A DNA stretch of 64,000 nt, taken from the NCBI RefSeq assembly GCF_000385175.1, contig NZ_ARQJ01000028.1, positions 103,902-167,901 on the forward strand, in the 5' to 3' direction. The translations under genes and the position numbers were made by a program. The stretch is from Salinicoccus albus DSM 19776. Lineage in GTDB: Bacteria > Bacillota > Bacilli > Staphylococcales > Salinicoccaceae. Shown here piece after piece: positions 18,427 through 27,690 of this stretch (the first letter of the stretch is position 1; every line of letters begins with the position of its first letter). Under the pieces are notes generated by a model. The model saw only the letters and a list, made by a program, of their open reading frames with translations, did not search any database and had not been told where the DNA came from.

Positions 18427-18890
18427 TGTTTATAATCATGTTGATTATTATTTTGGCAGTCGGTTTTGCTGTTCAATATTTCCTGGGCATGATTCAGATC
18501 AGAAATTTCACCAAAAATTATACTGAATTAAGACAAAACGGAAAAGTTGTAATTGGTAGAAAACCATCGATATTTCAATCGGGTACACTGGTTCTTATGC
18601 AGATTGATCAAAGAAATAGGATTGAAAAAGTCAGATATATGCAAGGGGTAACTGTTTTCAGCAAAGTTAAAAAACTTAATGGCTTAGCCGGGAAGAGAGT
18701 TGACAAGTTAGATACAGAAGACCTTGAAAAATTCAACAGGCTGTTAAAAAATGCGATTTTGGATGGTAAAAGAACATTCAACATCATTCAAAGTGGAGGA
18801 GAAGTAGAAAAAATACCTTCACCCATGATGAAAGCTGTAAATAGAGTAAATAGCATGTTGAATAACAAAGGAGGAAAAGCAAATGGATAA
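18426..18890 (+). CDS. gutM: Glucitol operon activator protein GutM
   Basis: 154 residues with an N-terminal membrane helix (IIMLIIILAVGFAVQYFLG) and the family core LRQNGKVVIGRKPS..., typical of GutM/SrlM. In characterised operons it is an accessory activator working with GutR. Start ATG overlaps the regulator's stop codon; the end overlaps srlA by 8 nt, so expression is coupled. Confidence 0.9.
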   Translation: MFIIMLIIILAVGFAVQYFLGMIQIRNFTKNYTELRQNGKVVIGRKPSIFQSGTLVLMQIDQRNRIEKVRYMQGVTVFSKVKKLNGLAGKRVDKLDTEDLEKFNRLLKNAILDGKRTFNIIQSGGEVEKIPSPMMKAVNRVNSMLNNKGGKANG

Positions 18891-19434
18891 CATAGTGAGT
18901 TTGGCAGAGGGCTTTATCAATTTGTTTCAGGAAGGAGCAGATGTATTTATAGAATGGATGGGGACTATAGTCCCTCTAGTTCTTATGCTGCTTATAGCTA
19001 TGAATACAATTATTCAATTGATTGGAGAGAATCGTATAAATACGATTGCCCAGAAATCGTCCTCTAATCCACTATTAAGATATATGGTGCTGCCTTTCCT
19101 AGGTGCATTTATGCTCGCGAACCCGATGGTTCATTCTCTAGGAAGATTTATGCCAGAAAAATATAAACCAAGTTATTTTGCTTCAGCAGCTCAGTTTGCC
19201 CATACCAGTAATGGAATATTCCCACATATAAATCCCGCAGAATTATTCATATATTTAGGTATAGCAAGTGGAATTCAGCAGTTGGGACTGCCTATGACTG
19301 ACCTAGCAGTCAGATATCTGTTAGTTGGACTTGTGATGAACTTTATAGGTGGTTGGATCACTGACTTGACAACAAGTTATGTTGAGAGACAACAGGGTGT
19401 TAAATTAAGCAAGAAAGTCAAACTAGATAATTGA
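18883..19434 (+). CDS. srlA: PTS sorbitol transporter subunit IIC
   Basis: 183 residues, about four membrane helices, matching EIIC2-Gut (SrlA). Contains the family block GRFMPEKYKPSYFASAAQFAHTSNGIFPHINPAELF, a conserved loop of the sugar channel. Forms the channel with the IIBC subunit encoded 10 nt downstream. SD AAAGGAGG at 8 nt. Confidence 0.92.
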   Translation: MDNIVSLAEGFINLFQEGADVFIEWMGTIVPLVLMLLIAMNTIIQLIGENRINTIAQKSSSNPLLRYMVLPFLGAFMLANPMVHSLGRFMPEKYKPSYFASAAQFAHTSNGIFPHINPAELFIYLGIASGIQQLGLPMTDLAVRYLLVGLVMNFIGGWITDLTTSYVERQQGVKLSKKVKLDN

Positions 19435-19444
19435 GGTGGATAAA

Positions 19445-20443
19445 ATGGCTGGAAAAGTAAAAATAGTTAAGGGATCTGGCGGTTTTGGCGGTCCTCTTAC
19501 ATTAGGCATAGAAGGAAAAAAAGATAAAGTAATGTATGTCACTGGTGGACACAGACCAGAAATAGTGGATAGAATATGTGAACTTACAGGTGCTACTGCT
19601 GTTGATGGATTCGAGACCTCGGTGCCTGAAGATGAAATCATGGCGGCTGTGATTGATTGTGGGGGGACGCTTCGCTGCGGTATATATCCTAAGAAGGGGA
19701 TACCTACCATCAATATTATGTCTACAGGTCAAAGCGGACCATTGCGACAATATATTACCGAAGATATCTATGTGTCAAACGTGGGTGTTAATCAGGTCAG
19801 TCCAGTAGATGAGAGTGATATAAGTACAAACAGGACTGATGAAGCAGATCGAGAAGCAGAGACAGTATACACTAAAGATAAGAAAATCATGGAAACACGT
19901 TCTGAACAAGAGAATAAAAGTTTACTGACAAAAATTGGTCTCGGTGCAGGAAAAGTTATTAATACATTCTATCAAGCTTCGAGAGATGCGGTACAAACTA
20001 TGCTTCATACAGTTATTCCATTTATGGGCTTTGTTGCTTTATTAATTGGTATGATTCAAGGGTCAGGAGTTGGAGATGCATTTGCGAATATAATGTCTCC
20101 ACTAGCAGGAAATGTTTGGGGACTGATGATAATAGGATTCATATGTTCTTTACCATTTCTCAGTCCCTTACTTGGTCCGGGCGGAGTAATTGGACAAGTT
20201 TTAGGTTCTCTTATTGGTGTTGAAATCGGTCAGGGTAATATTCCTCCGAATCTGGCATTACCAGCTCTATTTGCGATTAACACTCAAAATGCAGCAGACT
20301 TTATACCCGTCGGCTTAGGATTAGCTGAAGCAGAAACTGAAACCATTGAAGTGGGTGTCCCTTCAGTACTTTATTCCAGATTCTTAAATGGAGTACCAAG
20401 AGTTTTTGTGGCGTGGCTGGCGAGTTTCGGATTGTATGAATAA
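19445..20443 (+). CDS. srlE: PTS sorbitol transporter subunit IIBC
   Basis: ~333 residues: N-terminal IIB domain (~1-125, starting KVKIVKGSGGFGGPL, with Cys in DCGGTLRCGIYPKKG) carrying the phosphoryl-accepting cysteine, a linker, then C-terminal membrane part (~185-333; LLGPGGVIGQVLGSLIGVEIGQ). Matches SrlE length and plan. Start taken at the ATG at 19445 with GAGGTGG 5 nt upstream; an in-frame GTG at 19436 lies inside that ribosome-binding site. Confidence 0.9.
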   Translation: MAGKVKIVKGSGGFGGPLTLGIEGKKDKVMYVTGGHRPEIVDRICELTGATAVDGFETSVPEDEIMAAVIDCGGTLRCGIYPKKGIPTINIMSTGQSGPLRQYITEDIYVSNVGVNQVSPVDESDISTNRTDEADREAETVYTKDKKIMETRSEQENKSLLTKIGLGAGKVINTFYQASRDAVQTMLHTVIPFMGFVALLIGMIQGSGVGDAFANIMSPLAGNVWGLMIIGFICSLPFLSPLLGPGGVIGQVLGSLIGVEIGQGNIPPNLALPALFAINTQNAADFIPVGLGLAEAETETIEVGVPSVLYSRFLNGVPRVFVAWLASFGLYE

Positions 20444-20465
20444 TAAATATAAGGAGAGGAATCTA

Positions 20466-20819
20466 ATGATATACCAAACAAAAGTAAAAAAAGTAGGAAC
20501 TGAAGCAGAAGCGTTCGAAGAGGAAAAAATGATAGTCTTATTTGGAGATAATGCTCCAGAAGAGCTTGTGGATTTTTGTTATATCATAAATATAGAAAAT
20601 GTAAATTCAGATGTTACAGAAGAAAATAGATTAATGGTCGATGAGGATGAATTTAAAATTACAAAAGTTGGTTCGGCAGTAAAAAAGAATTTAAATGATC
20701 TGGGTCATATCACTTTAAAATTTGATGGGAGCGAAACCGCGGAACAATCAGGTACGCTTTACCTAGAGGATAAAAAGTTACCTCAGATAAATGAAGGAAC
20801 TGAAATCACCATTAAATAA
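20466..20819 (+). CDS. srlB: PTS sorbitol transporter subunit IIA
   Basis: 117 residues, EIIA-Gut family: IYQTKVKKVG start, GDNAPEELVDFCYI, and VGSAVKKNLNDLGHITLKFDG. The His in LGH is the only histidine in the protein, so it must be the phospho-acceptor if the protein is active. SD AAGGAGAGG at 6 nt from ATG 20466; the upstream extension overlapping srlE in another frame is spurious. Last gene of the sorbitol operon, followed by a terminator. Confidence 0.9.
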   Translation: MIYQTKVKKVGTEAEAFEEEKMIVLFGDNAPEELVDFCYIINIENVNSDVTEENRLMVDEDEFKITKVGSAVKKNLNDLGHITLKFDGSETAEQSGTLYLEDKKLPQINEGTEITIK

Positions 20820-20832
20820 CAAAATTTGAACT

Positions 20833-20862
20833 GCTCCATTATAAAGGCAGTGGAGCGTTTTT
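20833..20862 (+). terminator. Terminator of the sorbitol operon
   Basis: GCTCCA-N12-TGGAGC followed by GTTTTTAT, 13 nt after the srlB stop. Confidence 0.75.
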
Positions 20863-20941
20863 ATACGTAAGGTTATACTCCGTTATGTATGCGAACTGAA
20901 TTCGTTGAATATTATATATATGTATACTTGGGGGGAGATAG

Positions 20942-21592
20942 ATGGGAGCAGGTGTTATACTTGATTTTGACGGCACCATTATTGACAGTGAATTAAATTT
21001 GTTTAATACGATAAATAAACATTTAATTTCTGCAGGCCATGATTTTATGGATATGGAATTTTATAAAAATTCTATTGGAACAGAATCCCAGGAAGTTGAT
21101 AATTATATAATAGAAAGACTCGGCTCAGGAGCGCCTGCATTTATTAATGCAGAACATAAGAAAACATGTAAGAACTTGGAGTGTAATGATCATATAATAA
21201 AATTGATTAATTATTGTGCAAAACAGGGTATACAAATGTCAGTGGCAACGAGCAGTGTTGCTGCAGACATTATACCTGTGTTGAAAAACTTAGGCATCTA
21301 TGAAAATTTTGTCAGTGTGAGAGGCAAAGAGCACGTTGATCGTGTCAAGCCTGATCCAGCCCTTTATCAGCTGGCAATTGAGGACTTAGGTTTAACTCCA
21401 TCTCAAATATTTGCAGTGGAGGATACTGTGAATGGTGCCATTGCTGCAGAACTTTCAGGGGTAAATGTTATTGTTTTGACTAATGAAATGACAAGAGACT
21501 TAGATTTTAACAGTGTGAACTATCATTCTAAAGATATAAACTTCGATGAACTAGTAATAGCTATTGAAACAATATACTATAAAAATATATGA
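20942..21592 (+). CDS. HAD-superfamily sugar-phosphate phosphatase / beta-phosphoglucomutase-like
   Basis: 216 residues. HAD motif I DFDGTIIDSE (nucleophile Asp), motif II ATSS, motif III Lys in DRVKPDP, motif IV FAVEDTVNG. The cap between motifs I and II is the helical C1 type of the PgmB/Gph subgroup. Likely dephosphorylates or isomerises a sugar phosphate; position just after the sorbitol operon suggests clearance of phosphorylated polyols, but it has its own spacer and a GGGGGAGA ribosome-binding site. Specific substrate unknown. Confidence 0.8.
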   Translation: MGAGVILDFDGTIIDSELNLFNTINKHLISAGHDFMDMEFYKNSIGTESQEVDNYIIERLGSGAPAFINAEHKKTCKNLECNDHIIKLINYCAKQGIQMSVATSSVAADIIPVLKNLGIYENFVSVRGKEHVDRVKPDPALYQLAIEDLGLTPSQIFAVEDTVNGAIAAELSGVNVIVLTNEMTRDLDFNSVNYHSKDINFDELVIAIETIYYKNI

Positions 21593-21737
21593 TTGTTTTT
21601 TAAATTTCTACTTCCAGCAACTATACACCGGGTTTGATATTCTGTTAAAAACTATCGGGAACTTCGGTTTTATTTACAACACCGCATGTCTTGTATACCC
21701 TTTAACTAAAGAATTTTAAGAGGGTGGGCGACAGGAA

Positions 21738-24518
21738 ATGAGTTGGATTCAACTGAGTGATGGAAAGTCAATACAAATCATTGAGAAATTGCGTGCATAC
21801 AGTGATGATGAGGTTTACTTTAAAGTCGGACTGGAAGACAGGAAGATTAAAATCATATCAGAAGATGAACTTAACAATTTAAAGGAAAAAGATCAGCAAG
21901 GCTTTTCAGAAGCACAAAAACTTGCGCTTTTTCATGATTATTTCCGTGGCCGTCCGGACGTATATGCGACCAAATATTATAATAAGAAAGGTAAGCCCGG
22001 TTTTAGTCCTCATGGTGATTTTGATTGGGAAGAAGTGGATGATAAATTTTCGAAAGGTACCAAATGGCAAAAAAATATGATTTCCTATTATCCATATCGA
22101 CTGGAAACCATTAAAAAACATATCATGGGTAAGGAAAAGGATTTTAAGTATGGTGCAGGTATATACCCGATGTTGAAGGATGATACATGTTATCTTCTGG
22201 TTATGGATTTTGATAAGAAAAATGCTGAAAAGGAAGCGAGAGCTTTATCTCAAACTGCGAAGAATCATGGTATTTCGTATTTAATAGAGCGCTCACAATC
22301 AGGGGAAGGTATACATTTATGGTTTTTCTTTGATGTACCTGTCAGCGCCAGACTGGCCAGACAGATGGGAAGTGCACTGATTTCTGGGGCGATGTTGGAA
22401 AGTGAATATATAAAATTTAGCACCTTTGATCGTATGATCCCAATGCAGGATACATTGCCACAAAACAGCTTTGGCAATTTGATCGCATTGCCGTTACGAT
22501 GGGAAAAAGTTAAAGAGAAAAAAACAGTCTTTTTAGATGAAAATTTTACTGTTGTTAATGACCAATGGAGACATCTGTCTCAAATTAAGAAAATCTCTAA
22601 AAATGAACTTGTAGCACAAATTGATAAGCTGAAGAATACTACTGATTTTCCTAATATTAATTCCAACAAAATAGAAGGACTGGTTGCTCAACTGGGCGGA
22701 GAGCTCATGGTGGATAAAACAAGTATTTCACGTAATGACTGCCTTCAATTGGAACATTTGGCTACATTCGGCAACCCGGATTTTATCAAACTTCAAAAAA
22801 TGAGGGCGACCACGTGGAACACACCAAGGTATATTACCGGTGCAACTGAAGACGATCATCACCTATATTTACCCAGGGGGATTTACGATGAAGTGATTGC
22901 TCTGGCAGAAGATGCAGAAGTGAATGATGAATTAAATGATGGTGAGCAAATAGACGTTGGGTTTAAAGGTGAATTAAGAGATGACCAGCAAAAAGCTGTA
23001 AATACTATGATGAAGCATTCAATAGGAATTTTAAGTGCCTCTACCGGTTTCGGTAAGACTGTCGTAACTGCAAATGTTATTTCCGAACGACAACTCAGTA
23101 CTTTGATTATAGTGAATAGTAAAGTATTGGCAAGGCAATGGAAAGAGCAGTTGAATGAATTTTTGGATATTCATTCAGAACCGATGGTGGAATATACTCC
23201 AACGGGACGCATAAAGAAAAAAGACAAAATCGGTGAGATACATAGCACAAAGACAAATCAATCAAAAATAATTGATATTGCATTATTTCAGACTTTAGCC
23301 AATCGTGATGATTTTAGGGAGTTTATTAGAGACTATGGTATGGTTATTGTCGATGAAGCCCATCATATCGCAGCTCAAAGTTTTGAATTTGTGATTAAAC
23401 AGGTGGCTAGCAGATACTTGTATGGCCTGAGTGCAACTCCGGAAAGAAAGGATGGATATACTCCGTTAATCGGTATGCGGCTCGGTGATGTGATTTATGA
23501 ACATCAGGAAACTCAAGCAGATACAGTTATGCTTCCACAATATTTCTATCCCAGGTTTACGAATTACGCTGAATTTGCAAAAGAGTTGTCCTATACAGAG
23601 CATATTGAAGCACTATTGAATGACAGAGAAAGAAATGAGCAAATTCTAGAGGATATAGTTGAAAACGTGACACTAGGCCGAACTTGTATTGTGCTTACAG
23701 AGAGAATTGAGCACGTACAGATTCTAAAAGAATTATTGATAGAAAATGATGTTAAACAATCGGTTTTTGTGGTCACTGGGAAGGAAGGGCAGAAAGTTAA
23801 TCAGAAAAACATTGAGGTCATGAAGGAATTTGATCAGCCCTATATATTATTGGCTACCGGGAAATATATTGGGGAGGGTTTTGATCTTCATCAACTGGAC
23901 ACGATATTTTTAACACTTCCGATATCATGGAAAGGCAGACTCCGACAATATCTTGGTAGATTACAGAGAGACGTTGCCAATAAAGATGAGTTGAGAGTTT
24001 ATGACTATATAGACTTAGGTATCTCTATGTTTGCGAATATGTATCAAAAACGTTTCAGAGAGTATAAGAAACTGCGATATAAAATGGCTGAAGACGGTAA
24101 AACTAAAGCGTTAGAAGCGGGTTTATATGAATCAAACACTTATTATAGTGATCTGGAAAAGGATTTGAAGCAGTGTAATTCAATTGTTGCAGGTGTTCCC
24201 GCTTTATCTGCAGGATTGGTTAAAGTAATGCTTGAAAACGCTTCTGAAGGTAAGAGTTTGAAAGTGATCACAAAACAGGCGACTGCTAGAAACGGTAGAG
24301 TTCATCAACGTCAAAAGGAACATGTAGAAGCTCTTCAGCGTGGAAATATAACAGTGAATGAGGCAGAGAAAATTTCACAATCATTCATCATATTGGATAA
24401 TGAAATCGCCTGGTATGGCAACATCAATTTTTATGGATATGTCAATGCTGGTTCGACTGCAATAAGATTTAGAAATTCAAAATTGGTTGACCAAATAGTG
24501 AATCAATACAGGAAATAA
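21738..24518 (+). CDS. TOTE-type primase-helicase (AEP + SF2 helicase + degenerate PLD)
   Basis: 926 residues. Residues ~60-290 match the archaeo-eukaryotic-primase domain of TOTE conflict systems: FRGRPDVYATKYY, catalytic MDFD (157-159), SGEGIHLWFFF (~189-198, the sxH-type motif). Residues ~410-760 form a superfamily-2 helicase: Walker A STGFGKT (~435), DEAHH (~539), SATPERKDG, LRQYLGRLQR (motif VI). The C-terminus (~800-926) resembles the phospholipase-D-like nuclease of related proteins (FIILDNEIAWYGNINF), but where relatives have H-x-K-x4-D this one reads SQSFIILD (about 879-886), so His and Lys are lost. The family is thought to act against foreign nucleic acid. Stands alone; ends 6 nt from the pemK remnant. 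Confidence 0.82.
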   Translation: MSWIQLSDGKSIQIIEKLRAYSDDEVYFKVGLEDRKIKIISEDELNNLKEKDQQGFSEAQKLALFHDYFRGRPDVYATKYYNKKGKPGFSPHGDFDWEEVDDKFSKGTKWQKNMISYYPYRLETIKKHIMGKEKDFKYGAGIYPMLKDDTCYLLVMDFDKKNAEKEARALSQTAKNHGISYLIERSQSGEGIHLWFFFDVPVSARLARQMGSALISGAMLESEYIKFSTFDRMIPMQDTLPQNSFGNLIALPLRWEKVKEKKTVFLDENFTVVNDQWRHLSQIKKISKNELVAQIDKLKNTTDFPNINSNKIEGLVAQLGGELMVDKTSISRNDCLQLEHLATFGNPDFIKLQKMRATTWNTPRYITGATEDDHHLYLPRGIYDEVIALAEDAEVNDELNDGEQIDVGFKGELRDDQQKAVNTMMKHSIGILSASTGFGKTVVTANVISERQLSTLIIVNSKVLARQWKEQLNEFLDIHSEPMVEYTPTGRIKKKDKIGEIHSTKTNQSKIIDIALFQTLANRDDFREFIRDYGMVIVDEAHHIAAQSFEFVIKQVASRYLYGLSATPERKDGYTPLIGMRLGDVIYEHQETQADTVMLPQYFYPRFTNYAEFAKELSYTEHIEALLNDRERNEQILEDIVENVTLGRTCIVLTERIEHVQILKELLIENDVKQSVFVVTGKEGQKVNQKNIEVMKEFDQPYILLATGKYIGEGFDLHQLDTIFLTLPISWKGRLRQYLGRLQRDVANKDELRVYDYIDLGISMFANMYQKRFREYKKLRYKMAEDGKTKALEAGLYESNTYYSDLEKDLKQCNSIVAGVPALSAGLVKVMLENASEGKSLKVITKQATARNGRVHQRQKEHVEALQRGNITVNEAEKISQSFIILDNEIAWYGNINFYGYVNAGSTAIRFRNSKLVDQIVNQYRK

Positions 24519-24523
24519 ATAAT

Positions 24524-24690
24524 GTAAACCGGTATGACGGTCAACATTTTCCGTTGCAGTAATCGGACAAACTGCTAAAAATTTTCCTTGATTGAATAGC
24601 TTCGGAGATCATACAATACCAGGTCTATGTCCTGATTGTGGGGTAAAATTCAAATAAACTAACTCCTTTTTCTGGAATCTGTATTATCAA
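24524..24690 (-). pseudogene. pemK: Decayed PemK/MazF-family toxin remnant
   Basis: Directly downstream of the intact antitoxin on the same strand. Read with small frame corrections, the minus strand gives IIQIPEKG, LVYLNFTPQSGH, RPGIV, SPKLFNQGKFLAVCPIT, the recognisable N-terminal half of PemK/MazF mRNA interferases. At least two frame breaks plus loss of the EQAGK segment before RPGIV and of the C-terminal half make it non-functional. The expected start has become TTG/ATA. Homology stops at the 3' end of the TOTE gene. Confidence 0.82.
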
Positions 24691-24693
24691 AGT

Positions 24694-24924
24694 TCATCCC
24701 TTACGGCTGTGTCCCCAGTCAATTTCTTCATGTTGGTTTTCTTTCGTTATACCTGCCATTAACTCTTCCAATGCTGGGTCAGTGCTAACGGGTTTTAATA
24801 TAATGCTTTTACCGTCTTCAATGACTTCTAATTCAGTATCATTTTTAATTTCCAATTTTTCTGCGATCTTTTTTGGTATACGTATACCAATGCTGTTTCC
24901 ACAGTTTTGTGCAATGATCGTCAT
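24694..24924 (-). CDS. pemI: PemI/MazE-type antitoxin (AbrB fold), orphan
   Basis: 76 residues. N-terminal swapped-hairpin AbrB domain (GNSIGIRIPKKIAEKLEI..., residues ~9-50) for operator binding, C-terminal toxin-binding tail ELMAGITKENQHEEIDWG, the signature of PemI/MazE partners. Start ATG 24924 with GAGGGGGG at ~7 nt; the longer upstream frame lacks support. Its cognate toxin gene immediately downstream is a pseudogene, so the intact antitoxin is an orphan, perhaps kept as an anti-addiction factor or regulator. Confidence 0.85.
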   Translation of the reverse strand: MTIIAQNCGNSIGIRIPKKIAEKLEIKNDTELEVIEDGKSIILKPVSTDPALEELMAGITKENQHEEIDWGHSRKG

Positions 24925-25026
24925 GTGCTTCCCCCCTCGTATTTTACGTGCATTATTACAATTCCCCCTGGGAATATTTGAGTACATACTCAGGGGGATA
25001 TACAGTCCTCTTGAACTTTTACGGTT

Positions 25027-26154
25027 CTAATCCATCGTCACAATCAATCTTGCAACTTCTCCCCGGTCCAGCCGGTCAAAACCTTCGTTGATATCTTCCA
25101 GCGATAATGTTCCGGAGAGCAGGGCATCAACATCCAAGCGGCCCTGCTTATATAGATCCACAAATTTCGGGATGTCTCTTGAGGGTACACAACTGCCGAC
25201 ATAAGACCCTTTGACCGTGCGTTCTTCTGCAGCTAATGTCACATGCGGGATAGAGAATTTATGATCCGGGTCGGGCAGGCCTGTAGTCACAGTGGAGCCG
25301 CCGCGTTTCGTGATTTTATAAGCAACATCCATAGCGGGGGTGGCGCCTGCTGTTTCGAAGGCGAAATCGACACCGCCATCGATCAATGCCTTGACCTGCG
25401 CCTCAACATCATCAGCTGACGAATCGAATGTTGCTGTTGCTCCAAGTTTTTCAGCTAATTCGAATTTATCCTGATTGATATCAAGCGCAATGATCTGGCT
25501 GGCACCGGCGAGTTTCGCGCCGAGAATAGCGCTCAGCCCAATGCCGCCGAGACCGACGACAGCGACTGTACTGCCGGAACGGATTTCCGCTGTATTGATC
25601 ACCGCGCCGATGCCTGTAATGACTGCACAGCCAAAAATCGCAACATTTTCAAATGGAATTTCGTCATCCACTTTAACAATGGAATTCGTGGAGACGACGG
25701 CATAGTCCGCAAAACCTGAAACACCCAGATGGTGGTTGATGGTTTCATCATTGCCTTTGAAGCGTCTGCCGCCTTCAAGCATCTCTCCTCTGGAGTTTGA
25801 AGCTGCGCCGTTTTCACACAAGGCCGGGCGACCCTCCCGGCACGGGATACAGTGTCCGCAGCTCGGGATGAATACACAGACGACATGGTCTCCTTCCTTA
25901 AAATCTTCAACACCCGGTCCAATTTCAACAACTTCTCCAGCCGCTTCGTGTCCCAACGCCATTGGCATGGGTCTCGGGCGGCTGCCATTAATCACTGATA
26001 AGTCAGAATGACAAAGACCGGCAGCACGAATCTTGATCATCACTTCATTTTCTTTCGGTTCATCGAGTTCCACCGTTTCAATGGAAAGTGGCTGACTATC
26101 TTTGTATGGTGTGGACAATCCCATTTCATTCAACAGGGCAACACGTGTTTTCAT
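25027..26154 (-). CDS. Zinc-dependent alcohol dehydrogenase (MDR, class III-like)
   Basis: 375 residues. Catalytic zinc ligands in GLCHSD and GHEAAGEV, structural zinc loop CGHCIPCREGRPALC, NAD motif VVGLGGIGLSAILGAKLAGA. The CVFIPSCGHC stretch and overall length match the AdhC/FrmA-like class. Oxidises an alcohol or glutathione/thiol adduct with NAD+; substrate not determined. SD GGAGG before ATG. Monocistronic, flanked by the pemI relic and a DUF3100-type pair. Confidence 0.85.
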   Translation of the reverse strand: MKTRVALLNEMGLSTPYKDSQPLSIETVELDEPKENEVMIKIRAAGLCHSDLSVINGSRPRPMPMALGHEAAGEVVEIGPGVEDFKEGDHVVCVFIPSCGHCIPCREGRPALCENGAASNSRGEMLEGGRRFKGNDETINHHLGVSGFADYAVVSTNSIVKVDDEIPFENVAIFGCAVITGIGAVINTAEIRSGSTVAVVGLGGIGLSAILGAKLAGASQIIALDINQDKFELAEKLGATATFDSSADDVEAQVKALIDGGVDFAFETAGATPAMDVAYKITKRGGSTVTTGLPDPDHKFSIPHVTLAAEERTVKGSYVGSCVPSRDIPKFVDLYKQGRLDVDALLSGTLSLEDINEGFDRLDRGEVARLIVTMD

Positions 26155-26414
26155 CTTATCAATCCTCCAACGATTACTTTATTACCCAATTAGAAGTTCT
26201 CACTTTGGTACGTTTTCAAATTTTTTATCCCACGGGGCAGTTCTATTTTATCAATTCCATTATATCCCTCTTTACCCAAACCTTGAATGAGTAATTCCCT
26301 GAATTCCTCAAAGTGAGTGTGCCTGCGTCCGAATTTAGATTTTGTGAGGAATGAAAAAACAAAATCGCTGTATCGTTTAATGACGGCATAACTGCCTGGA
26401 ATGTTTAAAACTCG

Positions 26415-26867
26415 CTATACAATCCCCTGTATTCTCAAGATTATTTCTGCTATTACTGCTGAGCCAAGGTACGTTCCTATTAAAACCAGCATCCCTATAA
26501 TTAAGGTCTTCCATCCCAGTTTTGCGAAATCTGCCCAGGAGTTTCCGATGGAGATGCCTGCATAAGCTAAAATGGGGGTCGTGATTGCAAGTAAATTCAC
26601 TTCGGCTGTCCAGGCATATATTGTTTCTGAGCCTGGGAAGGCAGGAACTGTGATCAAAAATCCGAGAATTCCAATGTATGCAATGCTCGGTATTTTCCAA
26701 GGCACATATGCATGGATCACCATTCCTGCCAGGACTATTAACATCAGAACGATAATTCCCGGTAATGCTGTAAGGGGCATGACTTCATAGCCTATCAGAT
26801 TGCCAAGCAGTGTCAGTGCCCCAACAATTATAAGTGTCATTGTCCAATCGGTTAATTTCTCTGCCAT
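26415..26867 (-). CDS. Small membrane component paired with DUF3100 protein
   Basis: ~150 residues with about five membrane helices (IIVGALTLLGNLIGYEVMPL, PGIIVLMLIVLAGMVIHAYVP, and others). Start ATG 26867 is 9 nt from AAGGGG. It lies 20 nt downstream of the DUF3100-family gene and its sequence looks like the missing helical half of a two-part permease. Function unproven; by context probably exports or imports the substrate or product of the neighbouring M20 amidohydrolase. Confidence 0.7.
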   Translation of the reverse strand: MAEKLTDWTMTLIIVGALTLLGNLIGYEVMPLTALPGIIVLMLIVLAGMVIHAYVPWKIPSIAYIGILGFLITVPAFPGSETIYAWTAEVNLLAITTPILAYAGISIGNSWADFAKLGWKTLIIGMLVLIGTYLGSAVIAEIILRIQGIV

Positions 26868-26886
26868 ATTTCCCATCCCCTTGGTT

Positions 26887-27672
26887 TTATGATTTGAATC
26901 TGATCATCAATGAATAATATTTTTCGGTCAGAGGCAAGGCGATGAATAGACTCATATACAATCCTGTGACTGAAGTGAGCAGGTTACTGGCGCCTGAGTA
27001 TGCTGTGATGGTCTCACTCATTTCCGGATATAACGAAATAAGTGGTCCAAGTGAGGCTGCTGTCATGCTGCCGCTTCCAACGCCAGTGGCCATGGCAAAT
27101 GACAAGGGACTAATTGGCAGGATGGACGCTAACAACCCTGATGCAAGGCCCATAAATATTGCACCGAAAATAGTGCCGAAAATGTACACTGCCATGATGC
27201 CCCTGCCTTCCGGGGATGAAATCCCATACTTCTCTGTAATGATAGCAAGGTTAGGTTCTCTGCCAATCGAGTGAGTCATACCGATAGTTTCTCTTTTTAA
27301 CCCAAGAAAAACGGCGACAGGGAGCGCCACTAATATTGTGGCCAGGTTTCCGATTTCTTGTAATATCAATGCAGGCCCTGCCCTGAACAATTCAGGCAGC
27401 GCAGGGCCTGCCTCAACACCAAACTTCGCAACTAAGATGCTCACTGACATAAAAACGAGGGTTTCTGCTTTTTTTGACTGTTTCTTACTGATCAGCGGTG
27501 TGAAATATGTCCCCAGACCAATGACGACTGCATATAGCATCGGCAGCAATAATATAACACCGGGCCCGATAGGGATTTCATGTGTGCCGATCAATTCGGT
27601 AAGTATCACGATTCCTAAAACAACTAAATGGAGACGCCAGTCTTTCCATAATCCTTTCGGTTCATTACTCAT
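26887..27672 (-). CDS. DUF3100 family membrane protein
   Basis: 261 residues, about seven membrane helices. The stretch MTHSIGREPNLAIITEKYGISSPEGRGIMAVYIFGTIFGA is diagnostic of DUF3100, and GVGSGSMTAASLGPL is a conserved Gly-rich loop. Ribosome-binding site AGGGGG at 7 nt. Sits between the M20 amidohydrolase gene (18 nt upstream) and the small partner membrane gene; the three form an operon. Family function is not established; a transporter for an amidohydrolase product is the simplest idea. Confidence 0.78.
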   Translation of the reverse strand: MSNEPKGLWKDWRLHLVVLGIVILTELIGTHEIPIGPGVILLLPMLYAVVIGLGTYFTPLISKKQSKKAETLVFMSVSILVAKFGVEAGPALPELFRAGPALILQEIGNLATILVALPVAVFLGLKRETIGMTHSIGREPNLAIITEKYGISSPEGRGIMAVYIFGTIFGAIFMGLASGLLASILPISPLSFAMATGVGSGSMTAASLGPLISLYPEMSETITAYSGASNLLTSVTGLYMSLFIALPLTEKYYSLMIRFKS

Positions 27673-27690
27673 TTTCCATCCCCCTTTTCA

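Noticed and set aside
21738..24924. A complete defence island
   Set aside because: Only the TOTE protein and the PemI relic are present; neighbours are sugar and alcohol metabolism genes, so I call it an isolated defence-like gene.
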